Translations under genes and position numbers: made by a program
Assembly: GCA_023431215.1 (NCBI GenBank)
Contig: JAEYXR010000088.1
Span: forward strand, 1 to 25,403
Source of the DNA: Bacillota bacterium
Lineage (GTDB): Bacteria; Bacillota; Clostridia; Oscillospirales; Ruminococcaceae
Direction: 5' to 3'
Length of the DNA: 25,403 nucleotides
The notes under the pieces: generated by a model
Seen by the model: only the letters and a program-made list of their open reading frames with translations
Databases searched by the model: none
What the model was told of the DNA's origin: nothing
Shown here: positions 7,397 to 14,327 of the stretch, piece by piece
How positions within the stretch are numbered: the first letter of the stretch is position 1
Layout of the letters: each line of letters starts with the position of its first letter

Positions 7397-7418
7397 AACC
7401 GCAAGACGGTTATTATAG
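7390..7418 (+). repeat. Perfect 12-bp hairpin at start of the repeat block
   Basis: CTATAATAACCG (7390-7401) pairs perfectly with CGGTTATTATAG (7407-7418) around CAAGA. A TTTTAT run follows, so a weak terminator or pause site is possible. Formation competes with pairing of 7364-7374 with 7386-7396. Confidence 0.6.
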
Positions 7419-7655
7419 TTTTATGCGCGGGGCGATTGCCGCCCTATTGCACAATGATATCAATCTGCTGCGCAGACATGATATCAAAGACCGCAAGACG
7501 GTTATTATAGTTTTATGCGCGGGGCGATTGCCGCCCTATTGCACAATGATATCAATCTGCTGTGCAGACATGCTATCAAAACCCCAAGGCGGTTACTACA
7601 GTTTTATGCACGGGGCGATTGCCGCCCTATTGCGCAATGATATCAAAAACAGTAA
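7398..7655. repeat. Tandem repeat, about 2.8 copies of a 91-92 bp unit
   Basis: Copy 1 is 7398-7489 (92 bp), copy 2 is 7490-7580 (91 bp) and copy 3 is 7581 to about 7655, truncated. Copies 1 and 2 are nearly identical; copy 3 has several substitutions, for example ACCGCAAGACGG versus ACCCCAAGGCGG. Within a unit there are short self-complementary pieces: GGGCG/CGCCC, ATTG-CA-CAAT, TCTGC-TGC-GCAGA and two TGATATCA palindromes. The length difference of one base shifts reading frame between copies, so the unit is not protein-coding. It resembles the small palindromic intergenic elements common in gut Firmicutes, which is inference. No spacers are present, so it is not a CRISPR array. Confidence 0.9.
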
Positions 7656-7758
7656 GATAATTGTGCAATCAAAATTACCTTAGCAATATGGCATATTTTA
7701 ATAACAATGGTGACAACAGTTGCCGGTAAAACCAAATGATAGACGAAAGGTGGAATCT

Positions 7759-8400
7759 ATGATGGCAAAAGCAATTTCTACCAGTGCCCAGGTTCAACAA
7801 ATCGCCAGCCGCATCCGCGAGCTGCGGGAGGTTTTGGAAATGAGCGCAGAGGACGTAGCACAGCAGCTGGGCGTATGCGTCGAAGATTATCTGCGTTACG
7901 AAAAGGGCGAAGATGATATCCCCGTAGGAGTGCTGTATGGATTTGCGGCTCTGTGTGAAGTGGACCCCACCCTGCTGCTGACAGGGCTTCCGCCCAAAAT
8001 GCGCTCTTACACTTTGGTAAAGGGCGGCAGCGGCGTTATGGTAGAACGGTATACCGGTTATCAGTTTACCTCTTTAGCCGCCAATTATGTGGATAGAGAG
8101 ATGGAGCCCATGATTGTACATTTGGCACCTATTGAGGGTAAGCCGGAATTTTTCTGCCACAGCGGGCAGGAGTTTAATTATGTGCTGGAAGGCACCGTCA
8201 AAGTACTGCTGGGAGAGCATGAGCTGATTTTGGAAAAAGGCGACAGCCTGTATTTTGACCCCCGTATTGCCCATGCGCAGCTGGCAGTAGGCGGTGACGC
8301 CAAGTTTTTGACCGTGATTAACGAGCAGGCGACTTCTTACGGAAATGCTACCCGTCCCGGCCGCCGTCAAAACAAAGCGGAATATCAGTTTAAAGGTTAA
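7759..8400 (+). CDS. HTH-cupin transcriptional regulator (XRE family)
   Basis: This 213-residue regulator has an N-terminal XRE/HTH_3 DNA-binding domain (about residues 14-74: IRELREVLEMSAEDVAQQLG, then YLRYEKGEDDIPVGVLYGFA) and a C-terminal small-molecule-binding cupin_2 domain (about 118-190). The cupin shows CHSGQEFNYVLEG (H134, E138) and GDSLYFDPRIAHA (H172), so the usual metal-binding residues are mostly present. The ligand is unknown. Two adjacent ATGs (7759 and 7762) follow AAAGGTGG; the second has the more usual spacing, and either is possible. The gene stands alone on the plus strand between prmA and dnaJ, which are normally neighbours. It may regulate itself or prmA through the shared upstream region. 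This is inference. Confidence 0.9.
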   Translation: MMAKAISTSAQVQQIASRIRELREVLEMSAEDVAQQLGVCVEDYLRYEKGEDDIPVGVLYGFAALCEVDPTLLLTGLPPKMRSYTLVKGGSGVMVERYTGYQFTSLAANYVDREMEPMIVHLAPIEGKPEFFCHSGQEFNYVLEGTVKVLLGEHELILEKGDSLYFDPRIAHAQLAVGGDAKFLTVINEQATSYGNATRPGRRQNKAEYQFKG

Positions 8401-8412
8401 GCCATAAAAGCG

Positions 8413-8451
8413 AAAAAGCGGTATTTGTGTTTTACACAAATACCGCTTTTT
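8413..8451. terminator. Bidirectional terminator between HTH-cupin gene and dnaJ
   Basis: A perfect 17-18 bp stem (8413-8430 with 8434-8451, loop TTT) has A and T runs at its two ends. It can end both the plus-strand HTH-cupin gene and the minus-strand heat-shock operon, whose last gene stops at 8459. Confidence 0.9.
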
Positions 8452-8458
8452 ATATTGC

Positions 8459-9610
8459 TTATTTCTCAAAGGCTTCTTTCAGTTTATCAAAAAAGCCTTG
8501 ACGCTTGTTATAATTCTTTTCGCTTAGGCTGTTTTCAAACTCCTTAAGCTTATCCTTTTGGGTACGGCTTAAGCCCTTTGGTACCTCGATGACCACACGG
8601 ACATACTGGTCACCCCGACCACGTCCGCTGACGGAGTTAACACCTTTATCACGCAGGCGGAATACCGTGGCATTCTGGGTACCTTCGGGGACGGTATATT
8701 TTACCTTGCCGTCTACGGTAGGCACAACAATTTCATCGCCCAGCACTGCCTGGGTATAGGTAATGGGGATTTCGCACCATATGTCAAAGCCGTCACGCTC
8801 AAACAAGGGGTCGGGACGTACGCTGACGGTAATATGCAGGTCACCGGCGGGGCCGCCGTTTTGCCCCTGGTCGCCCTGGCCGCGCACCACAAAGGTCTGG
8901 CCGTCATCTATACCGGCAGGCACATTGACCTCCAGTTTGCGGCCCACGCGGACACGGCCGCGGCCGCCGCACTTGGGACAGTTTTCCTTAATGACCTTGC
9001 CGCGGCCGCCGCAGCGGCTGCAGGTTTGTACGGTCTGGATACGCCCAAAGGGGCTGGAGCGGGTAACACGCTCCTGACCAGTGCCACGACAGACCGGGCA
9101 GGTTTCGGCAGTGGTGCCTTCCTTGGCACCGCTGCCACCGCATTTGTCACAGTTTTCCAAACGCTGGTAGTTTACCTCACGCTTGCAGCCTTTTACAGCC
9201 TCCATAAAATCCAGAGTCATAGATACCCCTACGTCGTTGCCCCGGGTGGGTGCGTTGGGGTCACGGGTGCGGGTGGAGCCTCCAAAGCCAAAACCGCCGC
9301 CAAAAATATCGCCAAAAATATCGCTAAAGTCGCCAAAGCCGCCGCCAAAGCCGCCTGCCCCGCCGCCTGCCCCAAAGTTGGGATCTACACCGGCGTGGCC
9401 AAACTGGTCGTAGCGCTGACGTTTTTCTTTGTCCGATAGTACCTCGTATGCCTCATTTACCTCTTTAAAGCTTGCTTCCGCCGCTTTGTCCCCGGGGTTG
9501 AGGTCGGGGTGGTACTTTTTGGCCAGTTTACGGTAAGCCTTTTTTAAATCATCATCGGAGCATCCTTTGGCAACGCCAAGGACCTCGTAAAAGTCTCGTT
9601 TGTCTGCCAA
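8459..9610 (-). CDS. dnaJ: Chaperone protein DnaJ
   Basis: DnaJ delivers unfolded proteins to DnaK and stimulates its ATPase in the cytoplasm. The 383-residue protein has the full type I layout: J domain with HPD at residues 34-36, a Gly/Phe-rich region at about 75-112, four zinc-finger motifs (CDKCGGSG 154-161, CPVCRGTG 171-178, CSRCGGRG 197-204, CPKCGGRG 211-218) and a C-terminal substrate domain. The start codon is TTG; AGGGTGA lies 7 nt upstream and MADKRDFYEVLGV is the expected DnaJ N-terminus, so the start is secure. It is the last gene of the hrcA operon, 156 bp after dnaK, with a hairpin in the gap. Confidence 0.97.
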   Translation of the reverse strand: MADKRDFYEVLGVAKGCSDDDLKKAYRKLAKKYHPDLNPGDKAAEASFKEVNEAYEVLSDKEKRQRYDQFGHAGVDPNFGAGGGAGGFGGGFGDFSDIFGDIFGGGFGFGGSTRTRDPNAPTRGNDVGVSMTLDFMEAVKGCKREVNYQRLENCDKCGGSGAKEGTTAETCPVCRGTGQERVTRSSPFGRIQTVQTCSRCGGRGKVIKENCPKCGGRGRVRVGRKLEVNVPAGIDDGQTFVVRGQGDQGQNGGPAGDLHITVSVRPDPLFERDGFDIWCEIPITYTQAVLGDEIVVPTVDGKVKYTVPEGTQNATVFRLRDKGVNSVSGRGRGDQYVRVVIEVPKGLSRTQKDKLKEFENSLSEKNYNKRQGFFDKLKEAFEK

Positions 9611-9695
9611 TTCAAATCACCCTAACTTAGAAATCTATCTGATACAGCCCATGAAGCAATATATGCAGATAGGCTTCTTTATTCTCATTCACAAA

Positions 9696-9730
9696 GGTTG
9701 GCAGGATAGAATTTTCTACCCTGCCCAACC
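9696..9730 (-). repeat. Hairpin in the dnaK-dnaJ gap
   Basis: GGTTGGCAGG pairs with CCTGCCCAACC (one bulged C), with an inner TAGAA/TTCTA stem. On the minus strand it is followed by TTTGTG, a poor terminator tail, so partial termination or an RNA-processing site between dnaK and dnaJ is more likely. Confidence 0.55.
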
Positions 9731-9766
9731 CCGTACGCCCGAGGGCGCAGTGCTTCTATTGTAATA

Positions 9767-11590
9767 TTAGCCGTTGTTTTCGTCAACCTCGCGGTAATCG
9801 GCATCTACAACATCGTCCTGAGGAGGAGTGTTGGGTGCACCTTCCTGAGGCTGCTCCTGTTGTACCTTCTGGTATACCTTGCCGGAAACCTCATAGAAGG
9901 CTTTTTGCAGCTCTTCCTGGCGAGCTTTGATGGCGGCGCCGTCGGTACCCTTCAGGGCTTCCTTCAGTGCGCCAAGCTTATGCTCCAGGTCGCTCTTGTC
10001 GGCAGGCTCAATCTTATCGCCCAGGTCTGCCATGGTTTTTTCGGTTTGATAGACCATTTGGTCGGCAGCGTTGCGGGTGTCTATGTCCTCGCGGCGCTTT
10101 TTATCTTCTGCGGCAAACTGCTCAGCCTGCTTAACAGCAGCCTCAACATCGTCCTTGCTCATGTTGGTGGAAGAAGTGATGGTGATGTTCTGCTCCTTAC
10201 CGGTGCCCAGGTCCTTGGCGGTAACGTGAACAATACCGTTGGCGTCAATGTCAAAGGAAACCTCAATCTGGGGAACACCGCGGGGAGCAGCAGGAATACC
10301 GGAAAGCTGGAAGTTGCCCAACAGCTTGTTGTCGGCAGCCATTTCACGCTCGCCCTGCAGTACCTTAACCTCAACAGAGGTCTGGCCGTCGGCAGCGGTA
10401 GAGAACACCTGGCTCTTCTTGGTAGGGATGGTGGTGTTGCGCTCAATGATCTTGGTCATAACGCCGCCCAGAGTTTCAATACCCAAAGATAGGGGAGTAA
10501 CGTCCAGCAGCAGCAGGCCCTTGACATCACCGGTGAGAACACCGCCCTGAATGGCAGCACCCATGGCTACGCACTCATCGGGGTTGATGCCCTTAAAGGG
10601 TTCTTTGCCCATAAAGCTCTTAACGGCATCCTGAACAGCAGGAATACGGGTGGAACCACCAACCAACAGAACTTTGTCAATGGCAGAGGGCTGCAGGCCG
10701 GAGTCGGACAGAGCCTGACGAACGGGAGCCATGGTTTTTTCAACCAGGTCGGCAGTCAGCTCGTTGAACTTTGCACGGGTAATGGTCATGTCCAGATGCT
10801 TGGGGCCGGTGGCATCAGCGGTGATGAAGGGCAGGCTGATTTGAGCACTGGTGACTCCGGACAACTCGCACTTTGCCTTTTCGGCAGCTTCACGCAGACG
10901 CTGTGCAGCCATTTTATCCTTGCGCAGGTCAATGCCGTTGTTCTTCATAAAGTCATCGGCCAGGTAGTTTACCAGACGGTCGTCAAAGTCGTCGCCGCCC
11001 AGACGGTTGTTACCGGCAGTGGCCAGAACCTCTTGAACGCCGTCGCCCATCTCAATGATGGATACGTCGAAGGTGCCGCCGCCCAGATCGTATACCATAA
11101 TCTTCTGGTCGTTTTCTTTGTCAATACCGTATGCCAAAGCAGCAGCGGTGGGCTCGTTGATGATACGCTTTACTTCCAAACCGGCAATTTTACCGGCATC
11201 CTTGGTGGCCTGACGCTGAGCATCGGTAAAGTATGCAGGAACGGTGATAACAGCCTCGTAAACCTTTTCGCCCAGGTAAGCCTCTGCATCGCTCTTTAGC
11301 TTTTGCAGAATCATGGCAGAAATTTCCTGAGGAGTGTAGCTCTTGCTATCTATGTCTACTTTGTAGTTGGTACCCATCTGACGCTTAATAGAGGAGATGG
11401 TCTTTTCGGGGTTGGTAATAGCCTGGCGTTTTGCAACCTGGCCAACCATTCTTTCGTTATCTTTAAAAGCAACCACAGAAGGGGTGGTTCTTGCACCTTC
11501 GGGGTTGGGGATGACGACAGTTTCGCCGCCTTCCATGACAGCCACGCAGGAGTTGGTGGTGCCGAGGTCGATACCAATAATCTTTGCCAT
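9767..11590 (-). CDS. dnaK: Molecular chaperone DnaK (Hsp70)
   Basis: DnaK is the ATP-driven Hsp70 chaperone, cycling with DnaJ and GrpE. The 607-residue protein starts MAKIIGIDLGTTNSCVAVME, with the phosphate-binding loop in the usual place. It shows the NEPTAAALAYG and VYDLGGGTFDVSI signatures and LLVGGSTRIPAVQ, followed by a beta-sandwich substrate domain (LLLLDVTPLSLGIETLGG...) and a helical lid. The C-terminus ends DDVVDADYREVDENNG, the usual acidic tail. Its length is that of Gram-positive DnaK proteins, which lack the insertion found in the proteobacterial ATPase domain. It uses ATG with GGAG 7 nt upstream, unlike the TTG starts of the other three operon genes. Confidence 0.98.
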   Translation of the reverse strand: MAKIIGIDLGTTNSCVAVMEGGETVVIPNPEGARTTPSVVAFKDNERMVGQVAKRQAITNPEKTISSIKRQMGTNYKVDIDSKSYTPQEISAMILQKLKSDAEAYLGEKVYEAVITVPAYFTDAQRQATKDAGKIAGLEVKRIINEPTAAALAYGIDKENDQKIMVYDLGGGTFDVSIIEMGDGVQEVLATAGNNRLGGDDFDDRLVNYLADDFMKNNGIDLRKDKMAAQRLREAAEKAKCELSGVTSAQISLPFITADATGPKHLDMTITRAKFNELTADLVEKTMAPVRQALSDSGLQPSAIDKVLLVGGSTRIPAVQDAVKSFMGKEPFKGINPDECVAMGAAIQGGVLTGDVKGLLLLDVTPLSLGIETLGGVMTKIIERNTTIPTKKSQVFSTAADGQTSVEVKVLQGEREMAADNKLLGNFQLSGIPAAPRGVPQIEVSFDIDANGIVHVTAKDLGTGKEQNITITSSTNMSKDDVEAAVKQAEQFAAEDKKRREDIDTRNAADQMVYQTEKTMADLGDKIEPADKSDLEHKLGALKEALKGTDGAAIKARQEELQKAFYEVSGKVYQKVQQEQPQEGAPNTPPQDDVVDADYREVDENNG

Positions 11591-11794
11591 AATAACTCTC
11601 CAATCTGCCGCTCAGGCGGCGCTCTATACTATACTTTTATATGAACTTATGGGTTAACAAATTAATTGAAACTGTTGCAAACAGTTTTAAACATTGCGCA
11701 TTGGCCTGGCCGGCGCATTAAGATTGAAAGGCCGTGGACGGCGAAACGCCCACATGGCCGATTCATAAAAAGAGTTGAAACTTTTTTATGAATC
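11591..11794 (-). other. Structured grpE-dnaK intergenic leader
   Basis: The 204-bp gap contains four inverted repeats. They are an AT-rich 12-bp hairpin just after grpE (11761-11793), a GC-rich imperfect hairpin (11730-11759) followed by TTTC on the minus strand, AAACTGTT-GCA-AACAGTTT (11669-11687), and GCCGC-TCAG-GCGGC just upstream of the dnaK ribosome binding site. No second CIRCE and no convincing SigA promoter were found. Processing or partial termination is plausible. Confidence 0.55.
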
Positions 11795-12379
11795 TTAATT
11801 TGCCTGCTGTACCATGGCGTAACGTAAAATTTTATCACCAATGCGGTATCCCTTTTGAAAAATCTGAGCTACCACATTTTTGCCAAGGCTTTCATCATCA
11901 ACATGCATAACAGCATTGTGTCGATTAGGGTCAAATTCTTCTCCCACTACGCCAATAGGCTCTACACCAAGTCTGGTAAGAACGCTTACCAGTCCTTCGT
12001 GAATCATGGTCATACCCTTTTTAAACTCTTCGTCAGAGCAGGGTGCTTCCAAAGCACGCTCAAAGTTATCCAGTACAGGTAAAATTTCTTTCAGGGTATT
12101 TGCCACAGCGTCAGGGTAAATAGAATCCTTTTCGCGGGCAGTGCGCTTGCGGTAGTTGTCATACTCTGCCACCAGCCGTACGTAACGGTCGTTGGCATCT
12201 GCCAGCTCCTGCTGCAGCTTTGCTGTTTGGTCTGCTTCCGCAGTGTTTTCGGTTACTTCGTTTTCTCCTGCCGGGAGCTCTTTTTCATCGGGGGTAGTTT
12301 CATTTTCGAGTACCTGATCTTTTTCCAATACTTCCTCAGGATTTTGGTTTTGTGCGTCCTTATTTTGTTTGGATGACAA
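11795..12379 (-). CDS. grpE: Nucleotide exchange factor GrpE
   Basis: GrpE releases ADP from DnaK. The 194-residue protein has a disordered, glutamate-rich N-terminus (to about residue 50), a long coiled coil (TAKLQQELADANDRYVRLVA), the YDNYRKRTAREKD motif, then PVLDNFERAL and the C-terminal beta domain with GVEPIG, FDPNRHNAV and GYRIGDKILRYAMV. The start codon is TTG, with AGGAGG at 12387-12392, 7 nt upstream; no ATG lies nearby in frame. It follows hrcA by 62 bp and precedes dnaK after a long structured gap. Confidence 0.96.
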   Translation of the reverse strand: MSSKQNKDAQNQNPEEVLEKDQVLENETTPDEKELPAGENEVTENTAEADQTAKLQQELADANDRYVRLVAEYDNYRKRTAREKDSIYPDAVANTLKEILPVLDNFERALEAPCSDEEFKKGMTMIHEGLVSVLTRLGVEPIGVVGEEFDPNRHNAVMHVDDESLGKNVVAQIFQKGYRIGDKILRYAMVQQAN

Positions 12380-12441
12380 ATCGCTTCCTCCTTATTGTGG
12401 GGTTTGCCGTCCAAAAGAAAGCAGACCCGCCATGGTAATTG

Positions 12442-13476
12442 TTACGGTGATTGCTCGTCCAGTGTATCGCTGAGTAGTTTGCCAAGCATCTGGGAAAAAT
12501 ACTCCAGATGGGGGATGAGCCGGGCGTAGTCCAGACGAATGGGTCCAATAAGACCGATGGCGCCTACGCTGTCATCGCCTATTTTATATTTTGTAATGAT
12601 TACCGAGGAGTCCGCCAGCTCTATGCGCTGGTTTTCCCGCCCGATGCACACGGTAGTGCCTTTTTTATCACGGTCTATCATATCCATCACACCGTCCCGG
12701 GAATTGATGACCCGAAACAGCTGGTTGGCAATCCGCCGCAGCTCTTCATATTCCAACAGATTGGAGGTACCGCTGCGGTAAATCTGACCGTCGTTGGCTT
12801 CACGGCACAGGTCAAAGATAGCCGAAAGAAGTGGGGTGAAAATTTCGGTGTACTCGTCCATGGAAAGTGCCATGGAGTGAATAAAGGTGGAGGAAATTTC
12901 TGAAAGTCCTCGTCCTGCCAGTCTGCCGTTGGCAAAGCTGGTAAAAAACTCTACAATTTTGGGTGTAAGGGTAAAATCTACCCGGCACACTTTATTTTTA
13001 ATCATACCATTGCTGCAAATGAGCAAAATAACGGCGGTGCGCTCGGTGGCGGGGATGATCTCAATGCGTTTGACATACAAACTACTGCGGGTTAAAGTAG
13101 TAGAGATGGCGGCACAGCCGGAGTAAGAAGCCAATGCTTTTGCAGCATCCTCCAGCAGCCTGTCGGGGTCGGGATTGCGGAAGTTGAACAGAGCTTCAAT
13201 TTGCCGTTTTTCCTGGGTAGTCAGCGGATGCACATACATCAGCCGGTCGACATACAACCGTAGTCCCAAATGAGAGGGAATACGCCCGGCAGAGGTGTGG
13301 GGTTGTTCCAGCAAGCCCAGGTCAAACAGTACGGCCATATCATTGCGAACCGTTGCGGGAGAAACCTGCCCACCCAATAAATATGCGATGAGCTTGGAGC
13401 CTACTGGCTCGCCGGTTTCCAGATATGTCTCTACAATGACAGACAGTATTTTTAGTTTTCTGGCGTCCAGTTCCAA
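12442..13476 (-). CDS. hrcA: Heat-inducible transcription repressor HrcA
   Basis: HrcA represses class I heat-shock genes by binding CIRCE and is activated by GroEL in known systems. The protein has an N-terminal winged-helix domain (KLKILSVIVETYLETGEPVG, SPATVRNDMAVLFDLGLLEQ, HTSAGRIPS) and a GAF-like dimerisation/inserted domain up to IGLIGPIRLDYARLIP near the end. The TTG at 13476 is chosen because AGGAGG at 13485-13490 sits exactly 8 nt upstream, giving MELDARKLKIL and 344 residues. An in-frame GTG at 13485 overlaps the ribosome binding site itself and cannot use it. It is the first gene of the operon and sits directly below a perfect CIRCE, so it is autoregulated. Confidence 0.96.
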   Translation of the reverse strand: MELDARKLKILSVIVETYLETGEPVGSKLIAYLLGGQVSPATVRNDMAVLFDLGLLEQPHTSAGRIPSHLGLRLYVDRLMYVHPLTTQEKRQIEALFNFRNPDPDRLLEDAAKALASYSGCAAISTTLTRSSLYVKRIEIIPATERTAVILLICSNGMIKNKVCRVDFTLTPKIVEFFTSFANGRLAGRGLSEISSTFIHSMALSMDEYTEIFTPLLSAIFDLCREANDGQIYRSGTSNLLEYEELRRIANQLFRVINSRDGVMDMIDRDKKGTTVCIGRENQRIELADSSVIITKYKIGDDSVGAIGLIGPIRLDYARLIPHLEYFSQMLGKLLSDTLDEQSP

Positions 13477-13495
13477 GGTACTCACCTCCTGAGAT

Positions 13496-13522
13496 TTAGC
13501 ACTCGAACACTTGGAGTGCTAA
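13496..13522 (-). promoter_or_regulatory. CIRCE operator
   Basis: TTAGCACTC (13496-13504), a 9-bp spacer and GAGTGCTAA (13514-13522) match the CIRCE consensus at every position of both arms. It lies between the promoter and hrcA, with the hrcA ribosome binding site starting 6 bp beyond its edge. HrcA binding here should block transcription of the whole operon. Confidence 0.97.
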
Positions 13523-13530
13523 CGATTATT

Positions 13531-13558
13531 ATTTTACAACTTTTCCACCAGAAGTCAA
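13531..13558 (-). promoter_or_regulatory. SigA-type promoter of the hrcA operon
   Basis: On the minus strand TTGACT (13553-13558), a 16-bp spacer and TAAAAT (13531-13536) form a good housekeeping promoter. The CIRCE begins 8 bp downstream of the -10, so repressor binding would cover the start site. Confidence 0.8.
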
Positions 13559-13605
13559 TAGGCTTCATAATTAATTTACAAATAATTTGGCGCTCGGACT
13601 TAAAG

Positions 13606-13630
13606 AGTGTTAACACTAACTTAAAGTTAG
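13606..13630. repeat. Two adjacent palindromes, possible operator
   Basis: AGTGTTAACACT (13606-13617) is a perfect 12-bp palindrome, and CTAACTT-A-AAGTTAG (13616-13630) is a second perfect inverted repeat overlapping it by two bases. ACTTAAAG is also directly repeated on either side of the first palindrome. They lie about 30 bp upstream of the -35 of the plus-strand promoter. Confidence 0.5.
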
Positions 13631-13659
13631 GACTGAAAGCTCTTTTTGACGGCTCTTCC

Positions 13660-13688
13660 TTGTATTAACTCATAAATAATCGTATAAT
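13660..13688 (+). promoter_or_regulatory. Candidate promoter for exporter-acetyltransferase pair
   Basis: TTGTAT (13660-13665), a 17-bp spacer and a perfect TATAAT (13683-13688) form a plausible SigA promoter on the plus strand. Confidence 0.55.
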
Positions 13689-13835
13689 AAATAGCGTTGT
13701 ATCTATTATAAGCGCTGTCCAAAACCGGCAGAGAATAAGAGGGTAAAAATTGCTTCTTATTCAGCGCTGCAGTATAAGCGGCGTACGTGTGTTTTTTCGG
13801 CAGTAAGACTTTTTATAAGGCAGGTAAAACAATAC

Positions 13836-14327
13836 ATGACAGGTTTTTTGTCAGGCTTAATTGCCAACAAATATTTGTACTTATTTATTATTTCTATGAT
13901 GCCTATTGTGGAGCTGCGAGGCGGCATGCCCATTGGCGCAGCAATGGAGCTTCCATTTTGGGAAGTCTATATCATTTGTGTACTGGGCAATTTACTGCCT
14001 GTGCCGTTTCTCATTATGTTTGCCAAAAAGCTGCTGATGTTTCTTGCCAAACACAGGGTGGGAGGAGACTTTTTTCAAAAAATCATCAACAAAGCAGATG
14101 AAAAAGCGTTGAGCATTGGAAAATACGAGCTGTTGGGGCTATGTCTGTTTGTGGCCATTCCCCTACCCGGAACAGGTGCATGGACAGGTTCCCTGATTGC
14201 CACAGCGCTGCGTCTGCGCCTCATTCCTTCTTTGGTGGCAATTTCTCTGGGCGTTTTAATCAGCGGAGTGATTATGGGCGTTTTATCTTACGGACTATTT
14301 GGCATGCTGGGCTTGGTGATAGGATGA
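13836..14327 (+). CDS. Small multidrug export-like membrane protein (COG2426 type)
   Basis: This 163-residue integral membrane protein resembles the small multidrug export protein family (Sm_multidrug_ex, COG2426). The family name comes from limited evidence and transport has rarely been shown. Landmarks are the N-terminal segment MPIVELRGGMPIGAAMELP, a central positively charged loop (AKHRVGGDFFQKIINKADEKAL), VAIPLPGTGAWTGSLIATAL, and a glycine-rich last helix. About four to five membrane segments can be counted. The ribosome binding site (AAGGCAGG) is weak and rather distant. The stop overlaps the next start (ATGA at 14324-14327), so the acetyltransferase gene is coupled to it. Confidence 0.85.
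   Translation: MTGFLSGLIANKYLYLFIISMMPIVELRGGMPIGAAMELPFWEVYIICVLGNLLPVPFLIMFAKKLLMFLAKHRVGGDFFQKIINKADEKALSIGKYELLGLCLFVAIPLPGTGAWTGSLIATALRLRLIPSLVAISLGVLISGVIMGVLSYGLFGMLGLVIG

Larger units (their letters stand above)
7217..7758. other. Regulatory and repeat-rich intergenic region
   Basis: This 542-bp gap holds an AT-rich palindrome (AAAATATT-TGC-AATATTTT, 7315-7333), two opposed extended -10 promoters (7364-7396), a 12-bp-stem hairpin (7390-7418) and about 2.8 copies of a 91-92 bp repeat (7398-7655). An open plus-strand frame runs through the repeats but is not supported as a gene. Confidence 0.75.
13559..13835. other. Intergenic region upstream of the small exporter operon
   Basis: It holds two adjacent palindromes (13606-13630), a plus-strand promoter (13660-13688) and a leader of about 140 nt. 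In the leader GAATAAGA and TCTTATTC (around 13732-13760) can pair. No additional gene is supported. Confidence 0.55.

Noticed and set aside
7398..7655. CRISPR array
   Set aside because: The repeats are contiguous with no unique spacers, the unit is 91-92 bp, and no cas genes are nearby.
7423..7683. Open plus-strand frame of 86 codons through the tandem repeats
   Set aside because: The repeat copies are read in different frames because their period is 92 then 91 bp, there is no ribosome binding site, and the product has no consistent composition.
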